Shown here piece after piece: positions 39,557-48,500 of a stretch of 64,000 bases of DNA. A program made the translations under genes and the position numbers. Source of the stretch: Sinobacterium caligoides. Its GTDB lineage: Bacteria; Pseudomonadota; Gammaproteobacteria; Pseudomonadales; Sinobacteriaceae. The DNA lies in NCBI RefSeq assembly GCF_003752585.1, contig NZ_RKHR01000004.1, forward strand, positions 744,001 to 808,000, written 5' to 3'. Positions within the stretch are counted from its first letter, which is position 1. Each line of letters begins with the position of its first letter. The notes beneath the pieces were generated by a model that had not been told where the DNA came from, did not search any database, and saw nothing but the letters and a program-made list of their open reading frames with translations.

Positions 39557-40090
39557 TACGTTTACTGTTGCCACACCGCGAGGGTGTGGCAACGCAAGCC
39601 GCCTCTCTACTCTATATACCCCATCGAGCTGTATACCCCCCTCTATAGAGCAATACTTTCTAAAAGTTAACTCGATTAATTCTAATATGAAAAAATAAAT
39701 GCAGTAAATCAACAACCACCTGCACATCCCACTTTTTCGGCAACACGCTATTGACCCCACACACCACTTCAATAGATCATTAAAAAACGGACATTCAATA
39801 AAAATAGAAACACTTAAGACGACAAGAAAGATACACCTATCTTGACGTTCAAAGTATACGGAATATGCAACCAACACCTTTTTTCAAACGAAAAATAGAA
39901 AATGAACGCCAGCAACAGGCCAGGCAGGCTATCAACCCCCATCGTCTAAAACAACGAACAAAAGTATTCGCCATCGATCGCTCTGTCCTTTTTCCTCGTA
40001 ATAAAGGCAGCAATATCGTGCGTCATTTAATCAACCAAAGAAGTTGACCGCTAAAACGCAACCATTAAAAACAGAACCTAGGAGAGAACA
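39557..40090. other. Intergenic region between porter and porin
   Basis: About 530 bases. An 11-bp perfect stem GTTGCCACACC/GGTGTGGCAAC (39567-39593) follows the porter gene, without T tract. The rest is AT-rich. Short frames at 39539-39877 (minus) and 39865-40047 (plus) look non-coding. Confidence 0.5.
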
Positions 40091-41305
40091 ATGAAGTTCC
40101 CATCATCACGAAAGCCATTATTTTGTGCTATCAGCATGATTATTACCGCCGTCAGTACGACTAAAGCTTTAGCCGAAGACGCTTTTTACGAGGCGCTCAG
40201 CTCAGGTGAAACAAATTTTGACCTACGTATGCGCTACGAAAACGTCGACCAAGATGGCATAAAAGATGATGCCGATGGCCTTACCGTGCGTACCCGCCTC
40301 GGCTATACCACCGGCGGCTTCCACGGGGTCACCGCTGTAGTCGAACTGGAGGACTCTCGTACGGTGATGAGCGTCGATGAATTTTCACCGAACAAGTCGG
40401 GCTATCCTGTCATCGCCGACACCCCCGCCACGAACCTCAACCAAGCCTATCTTAAGTATCAAGCAAGCAACGAACTCGCCATCAGTGGCGGCCGTCAGCG
40501 TATTATTTTAGATAACGCACGTTTTGTCGGTAATGTTGGCTGGCGCCAGAACGAACAAACCTTTGACGCCGGTAATATTGCCTTTAAAAACGACGCGATC
40601 AGCGCCAATCTTATCTGGATCGATCAGGTCAATAATATCTTTGACCAGGCCATCGATACCGACTCTCTCTTAGCTAATGCTAGCTACCAGTTTACCGGCA
40701 TAGGCAAACTGACCGGTTACTATTACGACTTAGAGAACGAGGATACTCCCGCAGCCTTGGCAACAAACAGCGAGACCCTCGGCATCCGTTTCGCCGGTGA
40801 CACTGCCCTTAGCGATAGCGTCAAACTTAACTACGCAGCTGAGTATGCCCAGCAAGACACTAACGCAAGTAATTCCAGTAACTATAGCGCGGACTATCTG
40901 CTCGCCGAGCTCGGCGCCGAACTCGCCAGCTTCAACTTCGGTGTCGGCTACGAACTACTAGGCTCCGATAACGGCGACTATGGTTTCAGCACGCCGCTGG
41001 CAACCGGCCATGCGTTCAACGGTTGGGCGGATAAATTTCTAGCAACACCAAGCGCAGGGCTTCAGGACATCTACTTTAAAGTCGGCACCGAGCTCGCCGG
41101 CATCCAACTTGCCGCGGTCTATCACGATTTCAGCGCCGACGACTCATCAAGCCAGCTTGATAACTACGGTGATGAGATCGATTTACTCGCCGTTAAAAAC
41201 TTTAATGATCGCTATAAGCTAGGCTTTAAATATGCCAGCTACTCTGCCGATGACTATCAAACAGACACCAACAAAGCTTGGTTATGGGGCGAAATGAAGT
41301 TCTAG
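40091..41305 (+). CDS. Outer-membrane porin-like beta-barrel
   Basis: 404 residues. Signal peptide about residues 1-28 (basic start, hydrophobic AISMIITAVST, cleavage after ALA). The mature part has repeating amphipathic strands (FDLRMRYENVD, LTVRTRLGYTT, YKLGFKYASYS) and ends in WGEMKF with the terminal aromatic needed for outer-membrane assembly. The strand count suggests a 16-18-strand alginate-export/OprD-like channel rather than a classical trimeric porin. GGAGAG precedes the ATG. Between the nitrate porter and the NIT-like gene, so it may admit nitrate; that is inference. Confidence 0.78.
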   Translation: MKFPSSRKPLFCAISMIITAVSTTKALAEDAFYEALSSGETNFDLRMRYENVDQDGIKDDADGLTVRTRLGYTTGGFHGVTAVVELEDSRTVMSVDEFSPNKSGYPVIADTPATNLNQAYLKYQASNELAISGGRQRIILDNARFVGNVGWRQNEQTFDAGNIAFKNDAISANLIWIDQVNNIFDQAIDTDSLLANASYQFTGIGKLTGYYYDLENEDTPAALATNSETLGIRFAGDTALSDSVKLNYAAEYAQQDTNASNSSNYSADYLLAELGAELASFNFGVGYELLGSDNGDYGFSTPLATGHAFNGWADKFLATPSAGLQDIYFKVGTELAGIQLAAVYHDFSADDSSSQLDNYGDEIDLLAVKNFNDRYKLGFKYASYSADDYQTDTNKAWLWGEMKF

Positions 41306-41327
41306 TAAACGCTTCTCTCCGAAAACT

Positions 41328-41354
41328 AAAAACGCGCTTAAGAGCGCGTTTTTT
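41328..41354 (+). terminator. Rho-independent terminator after porin
   Basis: Stem ACGCGCT/AGCGCGT with a TAAG loop, A5 before and T6 after. Confidence 0.92.
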
Positions 41355-41521
41355 ATTTTAAGCAACCTAAAAATAAAATAGGCATGATTCATGCTTTAAA
41401 TAACTAGTTAACAGGATTATTTACGCAGCAGAGGGGGGCACACAGAACCGCATTCACTTTACGCACCATACCAGTTCAACAGCAGCCCTTTTTTAGAACG
41501 CCCAACACAGAGGTAACGAAG

Positions 41522-42454
41522 ATGAACGCACAGACGATACAACATAGCTTCCGCCAACACCGCCTGTGGTTGAGCGTTGTTGCTACCATCAAATGCTTAC
41601 AGTCACTTTGCTATGATATCAGAACTCATCGCGGCGCAAGCACGGCGCACCTGGTCGGCGATGATTTCTTAAACTCAATCGCCTTCCGAGAAAACCATAA
41701 CGTCGAGAAAAAGCTTAAACAGATCCAACGCTTTAGTGACCAGCAACCCGATATTATTCAGCGCGGTGAATACTTGGCGATTCATCGAGAGTGGCAACAG
41801 TTACAACAACACTGGACAGCCCTGACTCCACTCGACTGCTTCGGTGCGCACTGTAAGCTACTGATGCGTGTTAATAAACTTAGCTGGAAGGCGATTATTC
41901 GTAGCGATCACGAGATTCTCGCCAACAGTACTGGAGAGCGATCGCGGCTGTGCCACTACGTCTTTAATCAGCATATACCACTCATCGAGTCGGCTGCGAC
42001 TCTTCGCGGCATGGCTTGCTATAGCAGCGCTAAAGAAGCCATCGATACAACCGACAGGGCGCGTATCGGTGATCTCTGTACAGACTTATTCGAGCACTGG
42101 AATCAACAGCAACATGGCCTCATCGACCTACCTTCGCACTGCCGCCAACAGATCGAAGAGCAGGCAAGCAGGAGCGCAATGTCACAACATCTTCTGAGCT
42201 TTATCGATGTCATCAAGCCGATACAGAACCCCGATGAAGAACTGCCGAATAGTGCCGAAATATTCATCGGGGCCGCCGACTTTCTCTCTCAACTGAAGAA
42301 GCAGTACGACCTTCTCGCCAACCAGCTCGCTAGCAACATGCCCAGTGAGCTAGCCTCCTGGGTCAACGGCGAGAATGTAGTAGTGAGTGAGCAGGAGAGC
42401 GCGCACAACAGGTGTCATCGCGCAGCCCCCAATCTAAGCATGATAACAGCGTGA
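41522..42454 (+). CDS. NIT-like (nitrate/nitrite-sensing) domain protein
   Basis: 310 residues, no signal peptide or membrane segment, all helical. The start SVVATIKCLQSLCYDIRTHRGAST resembles the N-terminal helix of NIT domains, with its arginine-glycine pair, and ATLRGMACY (around residues 157-165) looks like the second ligand-binding arginine segment. In NasR-type proteins this domain is fused to an RNA-binding ANTAR domain; none is present here. Its place after the nitrate porter and porin supports the call. A decayed copy is at 52041-52693. Assignment is from pattern and context only. Confidence 0.55.
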   Translation: MNAQTIQHSFRQHRLWLSVVATIKCLQSLCYDIRTHRGASTAHLVGDDFLNSIAFRENHNVEKKLKQIQRFSDQQPDIIQRGEYLAIHREWQQLQQHWTALTPLDCFGAHCKLLMRVNKLSWKAIIRSDHEILANSTGERSRLCHYVFNQHIPLIESAATLRGMACYSSAKEAIDTTDRARIGDLCTDLFEHWNQQQHGLIDLPSHCRQQIEEQASRSAMSQHLLSFIDVIKPIQNPDEELPNSAEIFIGAADFLSQLKKQYDLLANQLASNMPSELASWVNGENVVVSEQESAHNRCHRAAPNLSMITA

Positions 42455-42595
42455 GGCCTAGTCGTGATTAACAAGCCCCAGTAACGTACTTGGCAGAGTG
42501 ATCGCTGGTGCCGTGGCATAATATACAGCACATATTCTATGACGTTGCTCTCCCCCCGCTGGCGCCACTTACCTCAAACAGAAGAGTTGGGCAAC

Positions 42596-43255
42596 TCACG
42601 TCAGTTGGATCACGCTGCTAATCAGCTTGCTAATACCAGCATAGACATCGGCCAAATTGGCATTATCGTCCATATAAGCCGGTGTGGTGACGACTTTATT
42701 CGCGACATCGACAACGCAATCTGATGTTACGCACTCCTGGTGTTTGGCGCCCAGTTTAACGAGCTCACCGGCGGTACCTTCATCGGTGCCAATGGTGAGG
42801 GTAGGCTGCTTATTACCGATAGCCAAGGCGACCAACGCTGGAGCGATACAAACCGCACCAATCGGCTTTTTGGCGATGTTAAACGCCTGTATCTTGCCGA
42901 CAACTTGTTCGTCAACAGAGGCAGCACTGCCATCGAAAGCAAATGAACACATATTTTTAGCAACACCAAAACCACCAGGAATAATCAATGCGTCAAAGTT
43001 ATCTGGCGATAATTTGGCGATATCTTGTACGGCACCACGAGCAATACGGGCAGACTCTTCTAAGACATTTCTGCTCTCGCCAACAACCTCATCGCCTGTG
43101 AGGTGGTCGACCACATGATGTTGATCTTTATTCGACGCAAAAATGCTGTATTTTGCACCGGCAGTATCCAGGGCCAAAAGTGTCAATACCGACTCTCTGA
43201 TTTCGGCTCCGTCGAGGTAACCACACCCAGCTAAAATAACGGCCATATTCTTCAT
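42596..43255 (-). CDS. elbB: ElbB-type DJ-1/PfpI glyoxalase
   Basis: 219 residues, close to E. coli ElbB along its whole length. Motifs: AVILAGCGYLDGAEI, HLTGDEV, RNVLEESARIARG, LIIPGGFGVAKN and the nucleophile-elbow cysteine in GAVCIAPAL, then TIGTDE and VVTTPAYM. DJ-1 superfamily; E. coli ElbB has glyoxalase activity and was linked to isoprenoid synthesis, but its physiological role is unsettled. Convergent with the NIT-like gene; AraC gene upstream on the same strand, about 100 bp away. Confidence 0.93.
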   Translation of the reverse strand: MKNMAVILAGCGYLDGAEIRESVLTLLALDTAGAKYSIFASNKDQHHVVDHLTGDEVVGESRNVLEESARIARGAVQDIAKLSPDNFDALIIPGGFGVAKNMCSFAFDGSAASVDEQVVGKIQAFNIAKKPIGAVCIAPALVALAIGNKQPTLTIGTDEGTAGELVKLGAKHQECVTSDCVVDVANKVVTTPAYMDDNANLADVYAGISKLISSVIQLT

Positions 43256-43355
43256 TGTTTTTTTCCTTCAGGTGAATAATCTCTACTATCTATAGCCTAT
43301 GATTTTAGAGTGATTAAACCCAGTTAGAAACGCCTAAAACCGTCAATTTTTCGCC

Positions 43356-44162
43356 TCAATCATGCAAACGTGTTTTTCGCAGTTCCGAAGGCGTAATGCT
43401 GAATAACTGCTTAAATTGGTCGGTAAATCGCGATTGCGACTGGTACCCACAACGCTCTGAAATACGCCCTATTGGCTCCATCGTGGTTTGAACTAGGTGA
43501 AGGCCGTGGCCCAGCCGGGTGCGATTTCTTATCGCCTTTATATTAGTACCTTCGTCTTTCAGTCGTCGACGTAACGTCGATTCACTCATAGTTAAATAGG
43601 CTGCGATACGCTCGCCCCCCCATGATGCGGCGGGATTATCCTCGATAATGCCATAAATTTGATGGCTGAGCGTGGGAGCTTCAGCCATCGCACCAACACA
43701 ATCATAGCCAGCAAGAAAAATGATTTGAAGAAGCTCTTGCCGTCGAAGATGCTGTGTTTCCTTCGGAGAGAAAGCCGACCATTCAATAAATTGCTGCAGC
43801 GCCTTATCCAACGGATGGTTGATCTTGCCTTGAAAGTAGTTCTTCTTGCGGTTCTTTTTGTCTTTAAACTGGCTAAAGTCACTGTACTCAAAGGGAATAA
43901 GTAAGGCGAAATACTCCTCTTCGCTGGGAATATTTCTCATTTCCGTCGTTGGACTGTTAGCTAAAAAGACAAAACTCCCCGCCGAACAGGTTATTCTTCG
44001 ATCAGCACCGAGATATTTATGGCCACGGAGGACAAAGATCAGTAGCGGCTTTACTACCGGTACATTTGTAATATGTTGCTCATGTACGGAGGAATAAATG
44101 GAAAACGGGAGATCAGTATTCTCTGAGACAATTCTTTTTGCTAACTCTATTAATTCTTTCAT
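43356..44162 (-). CDS. AraC-family transcriptional regulator
   Basis: 268 residues. N-terminal cupin-like sensing domain (about 20-130; HKYLGADRRI, SAGSFVFLANSPTTEM) and a C-terminal double helix-turn-helix (about 165-265; YLTMSESTLRRRLKDEGTN, then RISERCGYQSQSRFTDQFKQLF with the family signature). It could control elbB or the genes to its left and right; the porin and synthetase operon lies upstream on the same strand. No target site identified. Confidence 0.9.
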   Translation of the reverse strand: MKELIELAKRIVSENTDLPFSIYSSVHEQHITNVPVVKPLLIFVLRGHKYLGADRRITCSAGSFVFLANSPTTEMRNIPSEEEYFALLIPFEYSDFSQFKDKKNRKKNYFQGKINHPLDKALQQFIEWSAFSPKETQHLRRQELLQIIFLAGYDCVGAMAEAPTLSHQIYGIIEDNPAASWGGERIAAYLTMSESTLRRRLKDEGTNIKAIRNRTRLGHGLHLVQTTMEPIGRISERCGYQSQSRFTDQFKQLFSITPSELRKTRLHD

Positions 44163-44367
44163 TATTCAGCCAATATTTCACACAAACAGCAGTTCGACCA
44201 CGTTTTGAATTGTTGCGACACACCGAGAAGGTTTGTTGCTCGCATCTTACATGATCTTTGGGCTGAGCGTCTATTACCAAGGACTCCGTTCGCGAAGTCG
44301 ATGGCAGCAGTAAAGAAAAACTGTCTATTATTGCGTAAAAAAATCCGGCACCTGGTAAAACTGAAAC

Positions 44368-45360
44368 TTAATTAATATGAAAGTTTAAGTTAAATCCGAT
44401 AGCGATAGTCTTTTGCTGTATATCACCATCAAAATCGATCACAGAAGTGAGAAGGTAGGTTTCAAGATTGTCGGTGACATCGAAAAAAACACCGGTACTA
44501 AAGCCTGTACCATCCCCCTCTACACGAGAACCATCAATTAGTTTAAGTAATGTATTCGATACTTGGCCGTAAGATAGCGCCACGCGACCGAAACCCGTAA
44601 TTTTTCGATCCAAGGATAGGTTATAAAAATTAGCCTTAGCTTCGCTTTGTTTTTTGACATCTTCGAATGACCCACTGATGATCCATTGTCCTAACGCGTA
44701 CTGACCGTACAGCCGAGTTGCCGCCTTATTGCCGTTATTATTAGCAATATACGGACTACTTCCCATGTCGATATATTGCACACCTAAGACAATAGCGGCT
44801 TTTTTATACTCAATTCCAGCTTGAACATCACCGTTAGAATCATCCCCACTATAGCCCAGAGTTAATTGAATGCTGTTAATAAAGGGGCTGCGATAAACCG
44901 CGGACCGATTGGTAAACCCCCTAGTCATATCCGATAAACCGAAGTTATTTCCTGCACTGGTAGTACCCGCCGGAGTATCCCAAAACGGGTCGCCTTTTTT
45001 ACCGGTGAGTTTATACGGCGTGCTAATACGGCCAATCACTAACGACCCATACTGATCGTTAGTAAAAGTGATACTATTGATATACTTCGATGTTGTGATA
45101 CCAGCATCTGTGTAATCAACGCCCGTGTAATAGGTATATTTTAACTCATTATTGCCGCAACGATACCTCAGATTTCCGCCAACACTCGAGGCGTTGTTAT
45201 CTGTCTTGGTGTACTCGACATCTTCGTCTTGATGGTGAATATCAAAGCTGCCTTCAGAGAGGCCGACGTAGAGCCCCGCGTCGTAACTCAACCCACAAGA
45301 GTCGCTAGCAGCAACCGCTGCCGATAATAGTAATAATGGAACAGCTAATAAAATCTTCAT
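44368..45360 (-). CDS. Gram-negative porin-like outer-membrane protein
   Basis: About 330 residues. Signal peptide MKILLAVPLLLLSAAVAAS, then general-porin-like strands (GGNLRYRCGNNELKYTYYTG, YGSLVIGRISTPY with the PEF-like loop region, TRLYGQYALGQW) ending FNLNFHIN. The C terminus lacks the usual final aromatic residue, having F four residues earlier, which is unusual. ATG 45360 starts exactly at the signal peptide; an upstream start at 45375 is less likely. It lies 143 bp downstream of the large synthetase on the same strand and may be co-transcribed. The gene is noticeably AT-rich. Confidence 0.75.
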   Translation of the reverse strand: MKILLAVPLLLLSAAVAASDSCGLSYDAGLYVGLSEGSFDIHHQDEDVEYTKTDNNASSVGGNLRYRCGNNELKYTYYTGVDYTDAGITTSKYINSITFTNDQYGSLVIGRISTPYKLTGKKGDPFWDTPAGTTSAGNNFGLSDMTRGFTNRSAVYRSPFINSIQLTLGYSGDDSNGDVQAGIEYKKAAIVLGVQYIDMGSSPYIANNNGNKAATRLYGQYALGQWIISGSFEDVKKQSEAKANFYNLSLDRKITGFGRVALSYGQVSNTLLKLIDGSRVEGDGTGFSTGVFFDVTDNLETYLLTSVIDFDGDIQQKTIAIGFNLNFHIN

Positions 45361-45503
45361 GGCGCTATATCTCACATTGGTTTTTATTATATTTAAGTAG
45401 CTTGGGGGCGACGCTTATCGATACCTGTGGCCCCCTCACTGGTTTTCCCTCTCGTCAACACATCCTACATATTGAAAAAGCTTTCGCATTGTTAGTCATC
45501 GTA

Positions 45504-48500
45504 CTAAGCCATTTGTGGTGTCCCTGCCTTGCTGGGCGACAACTGTTCTCGCACCTCACGTCTAGCGTTGTCGACAATAACAGCAATGCCATGGATGTCA
45601 GCGGCCGTCATGATGTCGGCAACAGCCAATTTAATAGGATGAGTGGCGGTGGAAAACTCAGCTTCAAGGGTGTTGGAAAATTGCACCACACCGAGAGAGG
45701 CGAGACCACACTCATCCAAACTCTGCTCAGGCTCGACTTCCATGCCGACCACACTTTTAACAATATCTAATATTCGTGTTGTAGTGTCCTTATCAGATGT
45801 TTCGGTGTTTTCCGTAGCAGCTCTATGGCCTTTTATCGTACCAACAATGGTGGCGAAGCCGCGACGGAGGAGTGGATCGACGGGTTGAACAATTTTTGAA
45901 AAAATCACAACCAGGCCAATCACATAAAAATATTCATACCATTCGACTGGCACAGGTTGAGGACTAAACCAATAGAAGTCTTTTTGATAGGCCCACCAGT
46001 TCCACCACTCACCGTTTCGAGTAGCGGCGTAGTACCACTGGCCGACCATCTGGTGAAACAAGAAGCAAGCATAAGCGGTAGGCGCCAGTATATTAACGAT
46101 CGGATTTAGTCGTAGCACACGAGCAGTAACCCCTTTACCGGTACACAGGGCAAAAATCCAGAGCAGTGTTATCGGCGCAAACAAGCGGCCATAAATGTTG
46201 TCCCATATACGATTAACCGTAGCTGGATCGGCGAAGGTATTTGCCGCCTCTGGACGCATGAAAAACGGATCTAGAGAGACCGCTGCCATTGACGCATCAT
46301 GGGGTACATAGCCCTGAGCGATGTGGGCCACACTGACGACAATCATGATTAAGGTTATCGTATCAGCGATATAACCCCAGATATAGCTACGTCTTTGCTC
46401 GCTAGGGCGTATGGCATCATAAACAAAAGCGGCACACATACCAGCGGCGAAATAGATAATCCAAAACGGCGAGAACAAGTAGAAACCAAGAATAACCGCA
46501 TTATCTTTTCCTGCAACTGCGATTTGAGATTCAGTTGGAATAGTTTTTAGGCCCGTCAATGAATCAAAGAAACCGTAACCTGCTGCATCGATGGCATAGC
46601 CATACCAGAACGCAAGTATTACTAGTAGATTAACGCCAAGACCTAAGGCCGTAAACATCAGTAGTTTTTTGGTATTACCTCTGTGTTTATACAACGCGTT
46701 GTACAGCATGGGGAAGATGATCAGGCACTGGAAATACATCGAGATGAACCATAGGTAGAAGCCTAAGAACCATGATGCCCCCCAGAGCGGTGTCGCCTGC
46801 AACCCCGTCAAATAAATCCCAAAAGTGAGCAATACGTTAGCCAACCATGAATCATGCAGCAAGGGTGTGCCCTGACAAAAGAACTTAGAAGAATCCTCCA
46901 ACATAGGCACCCAATGAAACACCGAGGAAAAAGTCGACGGCTGGCAACTGACTAACAAGTTGCCCAAGGCAATAATCACGGCAAAGAAGTAGAGTGGATA
47001 CATTCCCGATATTCGTGCAGTAATGAACGACATTTTTTTCATTATCATAGTGGGCATGATGATCGCCAACGAAAAACCAGCGACGGCAAAGAATGTGTGC
47101 ACATGCCAGGGAAACTGCCGTAAATTAGCAACAGCACCCCAGGACTCATTCGACCCAATATGCATAAACATTACATAACATGCGAGTAAGAAGCGGAAGC
47201 CGGCTAATGTTTCCCAATCAATTTTGGGCTTACTGAGTAGTTCAACAGGCTTAAATGACGAGGGCGCTGACTGCTGTGATCCACTATTTGTGGATGTTAC
47301 AACAGAATCACTTGTCGCCGTGGCCACCTCCCGTGACGTGACGCCAAGTATCTCAGCCAAACCGTTACGGATCAGCTTACGACTGGCCGTCATCGGTAAG
47401 TCGTCGTGTTCAGCGATGGTCCATACCGACGGAAATTTATGCGCTGCGAGCCCTTTCTTACGGAGCAGTGCTTTCATTTCACTCTCAATCGTACGAAGCG
47501 ATTGAGCGTCGGCGCCTGCCTCCATCACAAGGGCGCATCCGACTTCTTCACCATAGACCTCGGAGGGAACAGAAAAACAGACGGCGGTTTCAACGCTGGG
47601 GTGTTGAGTTAATATTTCTTCGACCTCAGCTGGCGCCACTTGCTCACCGCCACGTTTGATCAATTCTTTCAGACGCCCTCGCAGCGTGAGTGTACCAATG
47701 CGATCCACTTCACCTATGTCACCAGTTAAAAACCACGACTGATGTGTCTGGTCTTGAGGCGTTACCATCAAGAAACGGGATTGCTGATTAGCTTCTGGGT
47801 TATTAAGATAACCGTCAAATACGGTAGCACCAGAGATGGCGACTTCACCTTCTTCGCCAAAAGGAAGCGGACGTAGTGTAATAGGATCGACGATGGCTAT
47901 GGAGGCAGCAACAGGAACACCGACGGAACCCGGCTGCAGCATCCACCCCCCCTCATTGCGAGAGGGTTGAGCTATCGGCATCAACTCCGACATACTGTAG
48001 GTTGGAACGACGTCACAACCGAATGTTGCTTCGAGCACACTACGGTCAGCCTCTTTTAAAGCGGCAGCACCTGAGCGAATCATTCGCAAGTGATGATCAC
48101 CCCATACACCGTCTTGATCAAGATATTCGTCGGCGTTATCCTGAAGGTGACGGACAGTGGCATTATGGATTGTCGGCACAGCCGAATACCAAGTGGGCTG
48201 AGGGTTCGATTCGACCAAAGCCTCGACCATACCCTGTGGGTAGTAAAAATCATCACAAGTGATCGCAGCACCTACGGCAATACTCGATAAAATAGAAGCA
48301 CTAATACCACCTATATGGTCTAGGGGCATCACACTATAAGTCACATCATCGGCGCTAATTCCAATACTATCAGCTAATATCGCGCCGTTAATGACCAAAT
48401 CTTTTTGTCGTAATGGCACCACTTTAGGCTGCGAGGTTGTACCTGATGTACGTAGTAATAAACCGTGGCCATCAGCAGGGTTGACTAACGGAGGCTGCAT

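Noticed and set aside
39539-39877. Minus-strand 112-codon frame after the nitrate porter
   Set aside because: It overlaps a hairpin and the porter's 3' end, has no family resemblance and no convincing ribosome-binding site.
39865-40047. Plus-strand 60-codon frame before the porin
   Set aside because: Basic, low-complexity translation without start signal or recognisable family; probably leader DNA.
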